Positions 29,604 through 38,819 of a stretch of 64,000 nucleotides of DNA are shown here, piece by piece (position 1 is the first letter of the stretch; every line of letters starts with the position of its first letter). This DNA is from Actinoallomurus soli (lineage in GTDB: Bacteria; Actinomycetota; Actinomycetes; Streptosporangiales; Streptosporangiaceae). Made by a program: the position numbers and the translations under genes. The notes below the pieces were generated by a model. The model saw only the letters and a list, made by a program, of their open reading frames with translations. It searched no databases and had not been told where the DNA came from. Location: positions 1 through 64,000 of the forward strand of contig NZ_JAMXMV010000031.1 in NCBI RefSeq assembly GCF_024055715.1. The letters run 5' to 3'.

Positions 29604-29885
29604 TCAGCGCCGGTCCGCCGCCTCCTCGCGTCGCAGGAAGCCGTGGATCCGCTCGGCCGCTCCGGTGACGTCGCCGACCGGATGGCGCATCTCGGCGTTC
29701 CGCCAGTCGAAGTGGTCGCCCGACTCGCTGACGAAGATGTAGAGCGGGACGCCGGGCACGTCGGTCACGACGGCCAGGCCGGGCAGCGACCGTCGCAGGT
29801 CGGACTCCACTCCGAGCCGCGACAGCTCCGCGCTCAGCCTCTCCAGCAGCCGGACCTCCTCGTCGTGAGCGATCGCGTGTCGCAC
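29604..29885 (-). CDS. Small conserved protein, paralogue of 47011-47283
   Basis: A 93-residue protein with GTG start. The layout is an N-terminal helix (HDEEVRLLERLSAELSRLGV), strands with GLAVVTDVPGVPLYIFVSES, then HFDWRNAEMRHPVGDVTGAA and a final helix AAERIHGFLRREE. The same layout, with F-x-WRR...HP/YAVGDPAGAAAEI, is seen at 47011-47283. These are small alpha/beta proteins common in actinomycetes beside regulators; function unknown. It stands alone and has no signal peptide. Confidence 0.6.
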   Translation of the reverse strand: MRHAIAHDEEVRLLERLSAELSRLGVESDLRRSLPGLAVVTDVPGVPLYIFVSESGDHFDWRNAEMRHPVGDVTGAAERIHGFLRREEAADRR

Positions 29886-30031
29886 CGCCGAACTCCTTCC
29901 GCCGTGCTCTGTTCGCCGCGCATGGTCGCGAACCTGGACCGTTCTAACCCGGTACGCGAGGAATGGGACGGACGGTTCAACCGGGACGGGACGCCCTAAA
30001 AGCGGGCGCGGCCGTCGAACCGGCGGAATCG

Positions 30032-30790
30032 TCAGAATCGACCGCTCTGGGTGAACGGGCGGCCGGCGCCGTCGGCGGTCGTCACGGTGTAGCTGTCCTG
30101 GTGGACGTCGTGACCGCCGGGCGCGCGGGCGTACTGGGCGGCGAAGACGTATCGGCCCGGCGGCACCGGCCGGCCGGACCGCACCGTCCACGTGTAGACG
30201 ATCGCGTTCCGCTCCTCGCCGACCGTCACCTGGTACGTGTCACCCGGCAGCGACGACCAGGAGCCCGTCGACCGTACGTTCTGCGTGCGCGCCACGCGGA
30301 CGGTGACGCGCAGTGTGGTGAGCGGCTTGGCCTCGGAGACGGTGACGTTCTCCTGCGCCCAGTAGTCGTTGGTCCCCGGGCCGAGGCCGGCCGCGACGTC
30401 CGGGGCCGCCGCCCGTGACCGCTGCGGGGCCGCCGAAGAACCGGTTGGACGGCCCGTCGGGGAAGGGGTGCCGGCGCGGGACGTCGGCCCGGCGCTCGCC
30501 CACGTGGAGGCCGCGGACGGGGACGGCCGGTCGCTCGGGGCGGACCCGTGACCGGCGGGAACGGCCGGGTCGGCCGGGCCCTCGGAGCGCCACGTCACCA
30601 CCCCCACCGCGACCGCGGCCACGCCGGCCGCCGCCAGCGCCGCCGCGACCACCGACCGGCCGCGGGCCGTACGGTCCCGGCGCGAACGGGCACCGGCCTC
30701 GACGCGGGACCACATGTGGTCGCCGTCGGGCCGGTGCGCGTCGGCCTCCTCACGGAGGGCGGACCGCAGCCAGGGTGGCGGTTCGTTCAC
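30032..30790 (-). CDS. Membrane protein coupled to SigE-family sigma factor, likely anti-sigma/sensor
   Basis: A 252-residue protein with GTG start overlapping the sigma gene stop (GTGA). A cytoplasmic segment of about 45 residues (PWLRSALREEADAHRPDGDH, Arg-rich end) is followed by one helix (SVVAAALAAAGVAAVAVGVV), a Ser/Thr/Pro-rich low-complexity stretch (about 70-125), and an exported beta-domain with SLPGDTYQVTVGEERNAIVY and PPGRYVFAAQYARAPGG. Proteins of this layout follow SigE-family sigma genes and are thought to hold the sigma factor at the membrane; there is no ZAS motif, so the role is inferred from context. Confidence 0.75.
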   Translation of the reverse strand: MNEPPPWLRSALREEADAHRPDGDHMWSRVEAGARSRRDRTARGRSVVAAALAAAGVAAVAVGVVTWRSEGPADPAVPAGHGSAPSDRPSPSAASTWASAGPTSRAGTPSPTGRPTGSSAAPQRSRAAAPDVAAGLGPGTNDYWAQENVTVSEAKPLTTLRVTVRVARTQNVRSTGSWSSLPGDTYQVTVGEERNAIVYTWTVRSGRPVPPGRYVFAAQYARAPGGHDVHQDSYTVTTADGAGRPFTQSGRF

Positions 30791-31326
30791 CGCGCCTCCC
30801 CGGTGCGCCCGGCCGGGTGCGCGGGCGGCGACCGCCACGCGCTCAGCGCCTTCTCCAACTCCGCCACCCCCCGTGACGTCTGGCTCTTCACGGTCCCGAC
30901 CGAGATCCCCAGGACGCGGGCCGTCTCCTGCTCCGACAGGTCGAAGGCGTACCGCAGGACGACGCACGCGCGCTTGCGCATCGGCAGGCGCCGCAGCGCC
31001 GCCCGTACGTCGACCACGGCGGGGACGTCCGGCTCCTCGGACCGGTCCCGGAACATGGCCCCCAGCAACCCGGCGCGCGAACGCTCCCGGACCAGGGTAC
31101 GGACCCGGGTGGCGGCGAGGTTCACCACGATGCGGCGGACGTAGGCGAGCGGCTGGTCCGCCGTGCGGACGCGGCCCCACCGACCCCAGGCCGCGACGAA
31201 CGCGTCGGCGGCCAGGTCGTCGGCGGCGTCCGCGTCGCCGGTCAGCAGGTAGGCGAGACGCGCGAGCTCCCGATGGTGCGCCTCGAAGAAGGCGTGGAAC
31301 TCTGCTGCGTCGTCCTCGGACTGCAC
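30787..31326 (-). CDS. SigE-family ECF RNA polymerase sigma factor
   Basis: A 179-residue protein with GTG start. Region 2: FHAFFEAHHRELARLAYLLT, then GDADAADDLAADAFVAAWGR and PLAYVRRIVVNLAATRVRTL. Region 4: LRRLPMRKRACVVLRYAFDL, then SEQETARVLGISVGTVKSQT and SRGVAELEKAL. The opening and the LPxRxRAxVVLRYxxDLS stretch place it in the SigE (ECF41-unrelated, Streptomyces-type SigE) group typical of actinomycetes. It is translationally coupled to the downstream membrane protein, its likely antagonist. Confidence 0.93.
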   Translation of the reverse strand: MQSEDDAAEFHAFFEAHHRELARLAYLLTGDADAADDLAADAFVAAWGRWGRVRTADQPLAYVRRIVVNLAATRVRTLVRERSRAGLLGAMFRDRSEEPDVPAVVDVRAALRRLPMRKRACVVLRYAFDLSEQETARVLGISVGTVKSQTSRGVAELEKALSAWRSPPAHPAGRTGEAR

Positions 31327-31433
31327 AGGGCGCTCCCGGGTGCGTCGGCTGCGTCCGCTCGTTCGGCCTCAGCCGCGCCGAGACTAGTGGCAGCCCCGAT
31401 CGGATTTCTACCGGTGAGCGCAGTCTCAGCGTC

Positions 31434-33821
31434 TCAGCACGGCGTCACCTCGACGGGTACGGTCAGGACGCGGTCCGGGCCGAGCACGCGCTCGGGGCCG
31501 GTCAGCGTGAACGACCCCTGCAGGGGCAGGTCGGCGCTGGACCCGCCGACCGCGACGTCGATCCGGCCGGGTTCCACGACGCGCCGCAGGCTCAGGTCGG
31601 TGAACGAGGTCCGGTCGGCGTGCACGGTGAACTCCACCCGGGCGGCCGCGCCGGGTTCGAGCCGGACCCGCGCCCAGCCGGCCAGCCACCGCACCGGCCG
31701 TACGACCGAGCAGACCGGGTCGCCGAGGTACAGCTGGACGACCTCGGTGCCGGGCCGGTCGCCGGTGTTGCGGACGGTGGCGGAGACGCGGACGGTCCCG
31801 TCCGTGCCGGCCGACGGGTCCACCTCCAGGGCGTCGTACGCGAACCGCGTCCAGGTCAGCCCGTGACCGAAGGGGAACAGCGGCGTCGGGTCGATCGCGC
31901 TCCAGCGCGACGGCCCGCCGGTCCGCGAGTGCAGGTACGTCGCCGGCTGGCCACCGGGGCCGTGCGGCACGCTGACCGGCAGCCGGCCCGACGGCTCGAC
32001 GCGGCCCGAGAGCACGCCCGCGACCGCCGGGCCGCCCTCCTCACCGGGGAAGAACGCCTGCACGATCGCCGCCGCCCGGTCCGCCAGGCCGCCGAGGGCG
32101 TACGGGCGGCCGGCGAGCAGCACGATGACCGTGGGCGTGCCGGTGGCCAGGACGGCGTCGGCGAGTTCGGCCTGCCGGCCCGGCAGGGCGAGGCTCTCGG
32201 CGTCGCACCCCTCACCCGAGGTGCCGCGGCCGAACAGGTCCGACCGGTCGCCGAGGGTCAGCACGCACACCTCCGCGCGGCGGGCGGCCGCGACGGCGGC
32301 GTCGATGTCCGCGTCGTCGGCGACCAGGACGTCCCGGCCGGCCGTCACCTCGACCTCCGCGCCGGACAGCTCGGCGCGGAGCGCGTCCGCGAGGGCCGGG
32401 ATCTCCACGCCGAACGGCAGGTCGGGGAATCGCGCGGTCATGTGGTTGGGGAAGGCGTAGCAGCCGAGCATGGCGCGCGGCTCGGCGGCGAGCGGGCCGG
32501 TCACCGCGACGCGTCCGGCGCGCAGCGGCAGGACCCCGTCGTTGGCGAGCAGGACGACCGACGCCTCCGCGACACGGCGGGCCAGCCCCCGATGGGCGGG
32601 CGGGTCCAGGTCGATGGTGTCGTCCGGCCGTACGCCGTCCACCGCGCCGCCCGGCGGGACCCCGTCCACGGCTCCGTCGGCGGTTCCATCGGCCGTCGCG
32701 GCGGCCGTTTCGTCGAGCAGGCCCAGCTCGCACTTGAGGGCGAGCACGCGGGACACGGAACGGTCCAGGTGCTCCTCCGGGATCGCGCCGCGCCGGACCA
32801 TCTCGACCAGCGGCGCGCCGTAGCAGCGGATCGTCGGCAGCTCGACGTCGACGCCCGCGCGCAGGGCGAGGGCGGCGGACTCGCCGGGGGAGCCGGCGAC
32901 GCCGTGCATGCTCTCCAGGAACGAGATGCCGAAGTAGTCGGCCACGACGATGCCGGTGAAGCCGAGCTCGTCGCGGAGCAGCCGGGTCATCAGGCGTTCG
33001 TCGGCGGTGGCCGGAACGCCGTCGACGTCGACGTACGCGGCCATCACCGAGCGGGCACCGCCCTCGCGGAGCGCGAGCAGGAACGGTTCGAGGACGATGT
33101 CGGCGTACTCGCGGGGGCCGAGGCCGGCGGACGCCATGTTCCGGCCGGCCCGGGAGGACGCGTACGCCGCGAAGTGCTTGAGCGTGGCCACGATCCCGTG
33201 GCCCTCGAGCCCGCGCACGTACGCGGTGCCGATGCGGCCGACGAGGTACGGGTCCTCGCCGATGGTCTCCTCGGTCCGGCCCCACCGGGGGTCGCGCGTC
33301 ACGTCGAGGACGGGCGCGAGGCCCTGGTGGACGCCGACCCGCCGCATGCTGTCGGCGATCGCGCCGGCCATCTCCTCGACCAGCTCCGTGTCGAACGTCG
33401 CGCCCCACGCCAGCGGGCAGGGGAAGACGGTCGCGGTGTGGGTCATGAAGCCGGTGAGGCACTCCTCGTGCGCGATCGCGGGGATGCCGAACCGGTTGCC
33501 GGCGGCGACCCGCGCCTGCAGCTCGCGCAGCCGCGCCGCGCCCTCCGCCGGGGGGACCGGCGCGGTGCCGAAGACGCGGGTCAGCTGGCCGAGTCCGGCC
33601 TTGATGACGTCGTCCAGGGGCGGCGGCTCACCGAAGTCGTCGGGGAGTGGCGCGACCTCCTCGCCGGGGCGGGCGGACACGGCCCAGTAGCCGACCAGCT
33701 GGGCCGCCTTCTCCTCCACGGTCATCCGGCTCAGCAGGTCGGCCACCCGCTCGGCGGTCGGCAACCGGCGGTCGCGCCATGAGCCGGTCGGTCGGGTCGG
33801 GTGAGGAAGCGTTTCGGCCAT
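31434..33821 (-). CDS. GH3 beta-glycosidase (beta-xylosidase/beta-glucosidase)
   Basis: A 795-residue cytoplasmic enzyme (no signal peptide; ATG 33821 with GGGAG upstream). The GH3 N-terminal barrel includes LAPVLDVTRDPRWGRTEETI and GEDPYLVGRIGTAYVRGLEG, then LKHFAAYASS, and the catalytic Asp in LGFTGIVVADYFGISFLESM. The alpha/beta sandwich with the acid/base region (LTLGDRSDLFGRGTSGEGCD) and PLFPFGHGLTWTRFAYDALE follows, and a fibronectin III-like domain closes the protein. It releases terminal sugars from imported oligosaccharides. It is divergent from the sugar ABC operon starting at 34201, so both are likely induced by the same sugar. Confidence 0.93.
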   Translation of the reverse strand: MAETLPHPTRPTGSWRDRRLPTAERVADLLSRMTVEEKAAQLVGYWAVSARPGEEVAPLPDDFGEPPPLDDVIKAGLGQLTRVFGTAPVPPAEGAARLRELQARVAAGNRFGIPAIAHEECLTGFMTHTATVFPCPLAWGATFDTELVEEMAGAIADSMRRVGVHQGLAPVLDVTRDPRWGRTEETIGEDPYLVGRIGTAYVRGLEGHGIVATLKHFAAYASSRAGRNMASAGLGPREYADIVLEPFLLALREGGARSVMAAYVDVDGVPATADERLMTRLLRDELGFTGIVVADYFGISFLESMHGVAGSPGESAALALRAGVDVELPTIRCYGAPLVEMVRRGAIPEEHLDRSVSRVLALKCELGLLDETAAATADGTADGAVDGVPPGGAVDGVRPDDTIDLDPPAHRGLARRVAEASVVLLANDGVLPLRAGRVAVTGPLAAEPRAMLGCYAFPNHMTARFPDLPFGVEIPALADALRAELSGAEVEVTAGRDVLVADDADIDAAVAAARRAEVCVLTLGDRSDLFGRGTSGEGCDAESLALPGRQAELADAVLATGTPTVIVLLAGRPYALGGLADRAAAIVQAFFPGEEGGPAVAGVLSGRVEPSGRLPVSVPHGPGGQPATYLHSRTGGPSRWSAIDPTPLFPFGHGLTWTRFAYDALEVDPSAGTDGTVRVSATVRNTGDRPGTEVVQLYLGDPVCSVVRPVRWLAGWARVRLEPGAAARVEFTVHADRTSFTDLSLRRVVEPGRIDVAVGGSSADLPLQGSFTLTGPERVLGPDRVLTVPVEVTPC

Positions 33822-34200
33822 CTGTGGTGGGCTCCCGTCTGGCGATCGAGTGTGGGCCGGGCGTGTCCCGTGGGCCTCGCGCTCCCACCGCATCGAGGTC
33901 CACGGGGCACGCGTCCTGGGTGCGGCCGGCGGTGGCGCCGTGGATGGCCGGACGCGCGGCTCGATGGCGAGGAGCGTGCTCGCCGAGCGGCCGAGGTGAA
34001 CGTTATCGCAATGTTTCGGAGCCGCCAAGGTCTCACTGGCGCGCTTGATCGCCGATTTATCAAGAAACGTCGCGAAGGGTTGACCGCTGCGGGGGGCTTT
34101 CTTAAGGTACGGCAACAACCGCTTCCCCGACACTTTTTCGAAACAGCACCGACACGTCACCGCAACGCCCGTCTCTGCCGCAATCCCCCAAGGAGGACCG
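33822..34200. promoter_or_regulatory. Divergent control region between GH3 and the ABC operon
   Basis: About 380 bp without a gene. CTTGAT-N9-ATCAAG (34044-34064) is a dyad in the middle. TTTCGAAA (34136-34143) is a short perfect palindrome about 60 bp before the binding-protein start. AAGGAGG precedes the ATG at 34201. CGAA/TTCG-containing dyads have been reported for xylosidase operon repressors in Streptomyces, so the second dyad is a reasonable candidate operator; this is an inference. Confidence 0.4.
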
Positions 34201-35538
34201 ATGGGCGACTCACCGCTCTCGCGCCGTACCTTCCTCTCGGCCGCCGGAGCCGCCGGAATCGCCGGCCTCACCGCCCCCCTGCTCAGCGCCTGCGGAACCT
34301 CCGGGCCCTCCGGTGGCGGAGGCGGCGGCAAGAAGACCCTCCAGGCCTGGGTCCTCCAGGACGACGGGCAGAACCCCATTCAGCAGGCGTCCCTCGACGA
34401 CTTCAACAAGTCGTCGAGCACGAAGATCAAGCTCGTGGAGATCCCCAACTCCGGCTCCTCGGGGTACACCGACAAGCTCCGCATCGGCATGGGCTCGCCG
34501 AACCCGCCGGATCTGCTGTTCAACTGGGGCACCGGCAGCATCCAGGACTACGCCGCGAGCGGCCGGCTGGTCGACCTCACCTCGCAGCTGAACAGCGACC
34601 CGACGTGGAAGAGCGCGTGGATCCCCTCGGTGCTCGACGCCGGGAAGGCGGCCGACGGGAAGTACTACGGCATCCCGATGCGCGGCATGCAGCCCGTGCT
34701 GCTCTTCTACAACAAGACGCTGTTCGCCCAGCACGGGCAGAAGCCCCCGGCGACGTACGACGACCTGCTCAAGCTGGTCACGTACTTCGACTCCCAGAAG
34801 ATCCAGCCGTTCGCGCTCGGGCACGTCGACGCCTGGCCGAACCTCATGTGGCTGGAGTACCTCGTCGAGCGCCTCGGCGGGCCGTCGGTCTTCGCGGACA
34901 TCCTCGCCGGAAAGCCGAACGCCTGGAGCAACCCGATCGTCCTCGACGCGCTGCACCGGATCCAGGACCTGGTCGACCGGCGGGCGTTCGGCACCAACTT
35001 CGCGTCGGTGAACTACGTCAACGACGGTGCCGGGCTGCTGTTCGCCAAGGGCAAGGCGGCGATGCACCTGATGGGCACCTGGGAGTACTCCAACCAGGTC
35101 GACAAGCACCCGGACTTCGCCAAGAACGACCTCGCGTTCGCGCCGTTCCCGACCATCACCGGCGGCAAGGGCGACCCGAACAACGTGGTCGGCAATCCGA
35201 CCAACTACTACTCGATCAGCCGTAAGTCCAAGGACGTCAACGCCGCGATCTCCTTCCTCAAGAAGGAGATGTCGAGTCAGATGTACATCGACAAGCTGAT
35301 CAAGGCGGGCGACGTGCCGGCCGCGACCGGCCTGGAGGCGAGACTGGCGGCCTCTCCCGGCCCGGAGTTCGCCAAGTACGTCTACCAGATGGTGCAGAAG
35401 GCGCCGAGCTTCACCCTGTCCTGGGACCAGGCGCTGCCGAGCAGGTTCACCGACCCGCTGCACAACAACCTGCAGAAGGTCTTCCTCAAGAAGATGACGC
35501 CCGAGAAGTTCACCCAGGTCCTGGGCCAGGTGAAGTGA
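34201..35538 (+). CDS. Tat-exported lipoprotein sugar-binding protein of an ABC transporter
   Basis: A 445-residue solute-binding protein. The signal has a twin-arginine motif SRRTFLSAA (residues 7-15) and lipobox LLSAC with the modified Cys at 31, followed by a Gly-rich linker. The mature protein has the family-1 binding-protein layout: FNKSSSTKIKLVEIPNSGSS, PPDLLFNWGTGSIQDYAASG, YYGIPMRGMQPVLLFYNKTL and AMHLMGTWEYSNQVDKHPDF. It delivers oligosaccharides to the two permeases encoded downstream. The neighbouring GH3 and GH30 enzymes suggest xylo- or gluco-oligosaccharides. No ATPase gene is present; such operons commonly use the shared ATPase MsiK. Confidence 0.93.
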   Translation: MGDSPLSRRTFLSAAGAAGIAGLTAPLLSACGTSGPSGGGGGGKKTLQAWVLQDDGQNPIQQASLDDFNKSSSTKIKLVEIPNSGSSGYTDKLRIGMGSPNPPDLLFNWGTGSIQDYAASGRLVDLTSQLNSDPTWKSAWIPSVLDAGKAADGKYYGIPMRGMQPVLLFYNKTLFAQHGQKPPATYDDLLKLVTYFDSQKIQPFALGHVDAWPNLMWLEYLVERLGGPSVFADILAGKPNAWSNPIVLDALHRIQDLVDRRAFGTNFASVNYVNDGAGLLFAKGKAAMHLMGTWEYSNQVDKHPDFAKNDLAFAPFPTITGGKGDPNNVVGNPTNYYSISRKSKDVNAAISFLKKEMSSQMYIDKLIKAGDVPAATGLEARLAASPGPEFAKYVYQMVQKAPSFTLSWDQALPSRFTDPLHNNLQKVFLKKMTPEKFTQVLGQVK

Positions 35539-35570
35539 TGGCGGCGCGGATCGAGGCGGGCCGCCGATGA
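35538..35570 (+). other. Ten-codon relay ORF bridging binding-protein and permease genes
   Basis: An ATG at 35538 shares its first base with the stop of the binding-protein gene (TGATG). After nine further codons a TGA at 35568-35570 overlaps the ATG of the permease gene at 35567 (ATGA). A terminating ribosome could therefore reinitiate twice and reach the permease. The peptide MAARIEAGRR itself has no recognisable function. It may be coincidental in GC-rich DNA. Confidence 0.3.
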
Positions 35571-36505
35571 CCGCCGTGGCGGGCGCGCGGCGGGGCAGGC
35601 GGCGGTCGGCCGCCTCCGCCGGCGCGGACCGGGCGGCCCGGCCGGGCGCGGTCTGGATCCTTCCCGCCGTGCTGTTCTTCGGCGTGTTCGCGGGGGTGCC
35701 GCTCCTCCTGACGGCCGTGCTGTCCTTCACCGACTGGAACGGGCTCGGCACGCCGAACTTCAACGGCGTGGCCAACTGGCGCCACGCGCTGACGGACAGC
35801 GCGATCTGGGAGTCGATGCGGATCAGCCTGGTCTTCATGGTGCTGTGCTGGGTCGTGCAGACCCCGCTCGCCCTGCTGATCGGCGTGTGGGCGGCGGGCC
35901 GGGAGCTGAACCGCGCGGTGCTGTCCTCGATCTTCTTCCTGCCGCTGCTGATGTCGACCGCCGCGATCGCCATCACGTGGCGGGTGCTGCTCGACCCGAA
36001 CTTCGGGCTCGCCGCGACCGTCGGCCCCTGGATCGGCTTCCCGGACGGGAACATCGCCGGCGACCAGCACGGCGCCCTGGGCGCCGTCGTGGTCGTCATC
36101 GCGTGGCAGTTCGTGCCGTTCCACTCGCTGATGTACCAGTCCGCGACGCGGCAGATCCCGAAGATGCTGTACGACGCCGCGCTCATCGACGGCGCCGGGC
36201 GGTTCCAGCAGTTCTGGCACATCACGCTGCCGCAGCTCCGGAACACCATCATCACCTCGTCGGTGCTGATGCTGGTCGGGTCGCTGACCTACTTCGAGAC
36301 CATCCTGATCGTCACCAACGGCGGTCCGGGCACCGCCACGATGGTCCTGCCGCAGCGCATGTACAACAGCGCCTTCCAGAGTTTCCAGATGGGGTACGCG
36401 AGCGTGATCGCGCTGGTCCTGGCCGCGCTCGGCACCGCGCTGTCGCTGGTGATCGTCCGCTTCTCCGGATACGGGAAGATGCGCAGCACGCTGGAGGGGA
36501 TCTGA
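35567..36505 (+). CDS. Sugar ABC transporter permease (MalF-type)
   Basis: A 312-residue membrane protein with about six helices after a basic N-terminus. LTAVLSFTDWNGLGTPNFNG is typical of the first periplasmic loop, and the EAA loop that docks the ATPase reads ATRQIPKMLYDAALIDGAGR followed by FWHITLPQLR. It forms the channel with the next gene's product. There is a 28-bp gap to the binding-protein gene containing the ten-codon ORF described separately, and a 4-bp gap to the second permease. Confidence 0.92.
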   Translation: MTAVAGARRGRRRSAASAGADRAARPGAVWILPAVLFFGVFAGVPLLLTAVLSFTDWNGLGTPNFNGVANWRHALTDSAIWESMRISLVFMVLCWVVQTPLALLIGVWAAGRELNRAVLSSIFFLPLLMSTAAIAITWRVLLDPNFGLAATVGPWIGFPDGNIAGDQHGALGAVVVVIAWQFVPFHSLMYQSATRQIPKMLYDAALIDGAGRFQQFWHITLPQLRNTIITSSVLMLVGSLTYFETILIVTNGGPGTATMVLPQRMYNSAFQSFQMGYASVIALVLAALGTALSLVIVRFSGYGKMRSTLEGI

Positions 36506-36509
36506 CGCC

Positions 36510-37397
36510 ATGACGGCACTCCGGGAAGAGACGTCGGTGCCGGTCGCCGATCACCGGCGCGGCGACCGTCCACGACGGAAGCGGCAGCGGCCGAACTGGG
36601 GCGCCGGGCTGGCCGCGCTCGCCTGGCTCGTGTTCGTGGGCGTGCCGATCTACCTGATGATCAAGGACAGCTTCCAGCCGAAGGACGCCTATCTCGACGG
36701 CGGCCCGCTGTCCCTGCCGCGCAAGCTGACCCTGGACAACTTCGCCGAGGTCTTCCGCAGCGGGTACACCCGCTACCTCATCAACACCGCGGTGGTCACC
36801 GTGGCGAGCGTCGCGCTGACCGTGCTGCTCGCCTTCCCCGCGGCGTACGCGATCGTGCGGTCGCGCAGCCGGATCGTCTCCGGAACGTTCCGGATCTTCC
36901 TGGCCGGGCTCGCGGTGCCGGCGCAGGCCACGATCATCCCCGTCTACCTGATGATCTCGCGGATGCACCTGTACGACTCGCTGACCGCGATCATCCTGCC
37001 GACCGTGGCGTTCGGCCTGCCGCTCAGCGTGCTGGTGCTGTCCTCGGCGCTGCGGGACGTGCCGCGCGAACTGTACGAGGCGATGACCATCGACGGGGGC
37101 GGATCGTTCCGGTTGATGTGGAGCCTGGCGCTGCCGCTCAGCCGCGCGTCGCTGACCACCATCTCCGTCTACAGCGCGCTGAACGCCTGGAACGGCTTCC
37201 TGTTCCCGCTGATCCTCACCCAGTCCCCCGAACAGCGGGTCCAGACGCTCGGCCTGTGGAACTTCCAGAACCAGTTCGGCGCGAACGTGCCCGGCCTGAT
37301 GGCGGCCGTGCTGCTGTCGGCCATCCCGGTTTTCGTCGTCTACCTGTTCGCGCGCCGCTGGCTCATCGCGGGCCTGGCCGGCGCGGGCGGAAAGTAG
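36510..37397 (+). CDS. Sugar ABC transporter permease (MalG-type)
   Basis: A 295-residue membrane protein. The order of features is that of MalG-type permeases: a first helix (AALAWLVFVGVPIYLMIKDS), SLPRKLTLDNFAEVFRSGYT, then YLINTAVVTVASVALTVLLA, and the EAA loop DVPRELYEAMTIDGGGSFRL followed by MWSLALPLSR. A C-terminal helix ends RRWLIAGLAGAGGK. It pairs with the upstream permease. The stop precedes the GH30 gene by 12 bp, so the enzyme is part of the operon. Confidence 0.92.
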   Translation: MTALREETSVPVADHRRGDRPRRKRQRPNWGAGLAALAWLVFVGVPIYLMIKDSFQPKDAYLDGGPLSLPRKLTLDNFAEVFRSGYTRYLINTAVVTVASVALTVLLAFPAAYAIVRSRSRIVSGTFRIFLAGLAVPAQATIIPVYLMISRMHLYDSLTAIILPTVAFGLPLSVLVLSSALRDVPRELYEAMTIDGGGSFRLMWSLALPLSRASLTTISVYSALNAWNGFLFPLILTQSPEQRVQTLGLWNFQNQFGANVPGLMAAVLLSAIPVFVVYLFARRWLIAGLAGAGGK

Positions 37398-37409
37398 AGA
37401 TCTCCCCCC

Positions 37410-38819
37410 ATGCGTCCCCTCACGCGCAGATCACTCGCCCTCGCCCTGGCCGCGGCGACCGCGTGCTCCCTCGGCGTTCCCGCGCACGCCGAGGGAGCGC
37501 CGGGCGGCCGCGTGGACTTCGGCAGGAGGCTGCAGCCCATCGACGGGTTCGGGTTCTCCGAGGCGTTCCAGCGGGCCGCCGTGATCCACGGGCTGAACGG
37601 GCTGCCGGCGCCGAAGCAGAAGGAGGTCGTCGATCTGCTGTTCGGCCGGCGCGCCGGGGCCGGGGCCTCCATCCTGCGGCTCGGCATCGGCTCGTCCGCC
37701 GACACGGTGTACGACCACATGCCCTCCATCGAACCCGCCGACCCGGGCGGGCCGGACGCACCGCCGAAGTACGTCTGGGACGGCGACGACGGCGGCCAGG
37801 TCTGGCTCGCGAAGCAGGCCAAGGCGTACGGCGTGAAACGGTTCTACGCCGACGCGTGGAGCACGCCGGGCTACATGAAGACCAACGGCACCGACGCGAA
37901 CGGCGGCACCCTCTGCGGCCTCCAAGGGACGAACTGCGCGAGCGGCGACTGGCGGAAGGCGTACGCGAACTACCTCGTCCAGTACGCGCGGTTCTACCGC
38001 CGCGAGGGCATCCGGATCACCGACCTGGGCTTCACCAACGAGCCGGACATCACCGTCTCGTACGCCTCGATGAACTTCACCCGCGCTCAGGCCGCGGAGT
38101 TCGTGAAGGTGCTCGGCCCGGTCGCGACGAAGGCGGGGCTGAGGCTGTCCTGCTGCGACGAGACCGGCTGGGACGGGCAGCGGGACTACACCCGGGCCAT
38201 CGAGGCGGACCCGCAGGCGGCCCGGTGGGTCACGACCGTCACCGGCCACGCCTACTCCAGCCCGGTCACCGCGCCGCAGCCGACACGGAAGCGCACCTGG
38301 ATGTCGGAGTGGGGCCCGGGCGGCAGCACCTGGAACGAGAACTGGGACGACGGCACCGAGTCCTCCGGCTTCGCGGTCGCGCAGAACATCCACCGGACCC
38401 TGACCGACGGCAACGCGAGCGCGTACGTGTACTGGCTCGGCGCCTCCGTCGGCGCGACCCGCGCGCTCATCCAGCTCGACGGCGACGCCTACCACGTGTC
38501 CAAGCGGCTGTGGGCGTTCGCCGCGTACAGCCGGTTCATCCGGCCGGGCGCGACCCGCGTCGCGGTGAGTACCGCCGACCCGGCGCTGGAGGTCTCGGCG
38601 TACCGTAACGCCGACGGCACCGAGGTCGTCGAGATCCTCAACACCGGGACCGCCGCGTCGACGACGGACCTCGCCCTCGGCTCCCCCGCCGGGAACGCCC
38701 GGGCGTACCTGACCGACGGCGGCCACTCGGTGGCCCCCGTCGCCGCCGCGCGCGCCCACGGCCGGACCCTGTCGGTCGACCTCGCCCCCCGCTCGCTGAC
38801 CACGGTCGTCCTGCGGTGA
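37410..38819 (+). CDS. Secreted GH30-family glycoside hydrolase
   Basis: A 469-residue precursor with an N-terminal signal peptide (residues 1-27, LALAAATACSLGVPAHA). The GH30 catalytic barrel starts at PIDGFGFSEAFQRAAV. The acid/base Glu is E211 in LGFTNEPD and the nucleophile E300 in TWMSEWGPGG, both in conserved positions. The beta-domain that flanks the barrel in this family is formed by the two ends of the chain (RVDFGRRLQ; LEVSAYRNADGTEVVEILNT). GH30 members include glucuronoxylanases and beta-glucosidases; the substrate is not fixed by the motifs. It is co-transcribed with the ABC importer and overlaps the next gene by GTGA. Confidence 0.9.
   Translation: MRPLTRRSLALALAAATACSLGVPAHAEGAPGGRVDFGRRLQPIDGFGFSEAFQRAAVIHGLNGLPAPKQKEVVDLLFGRRAGAGASILRLGIGSSADTVYDHMPSIEPADPGGPDAPPKYVWDGDDGGQVWLAKQAKAYGVKRFYADAWSTPGYMKTNGTDANGGTLCGLQGTNCASGDWRKAYANYLVQYARFYRREGIRITDLGFTNEPDITVSYASMNFTRAQAAEFVKVLGPVATKAGLRLSCCDETGWDGQRDYTRAIEADPQAARWVTTVTGHAYSSPVTAPQPTRKRTWMSEWGPGGSTWNENWDDGTESSGFAVAQNIHRTLTDGNASAYVYWLGASVGATRALIQLDGDAYHVSKRLWAFAAYSRFIRPGATRVAVSTADPALEVSAYRNADGTEVVEILNTGTAASTTDLALGSPAGNARAYLTDGGHSVAPVAAARAHGRTLSVDLAPRSLTTVVLR

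Noticed and set aside
30714-33782. Very long plus-strand open frame (about 1000 codons) antisense to the sigma factor and GH3 genes
   Set aside because: No protein family is recognisable; it is the expected shadow of GC-rich third positions in the real minus-strand genes.
33822-34379. N-terminal extension of the GH3 protein to 34379
   Set aside because: The extension crosses the divergent promoter region and the start of the binding-protein gene and has no family similarity.
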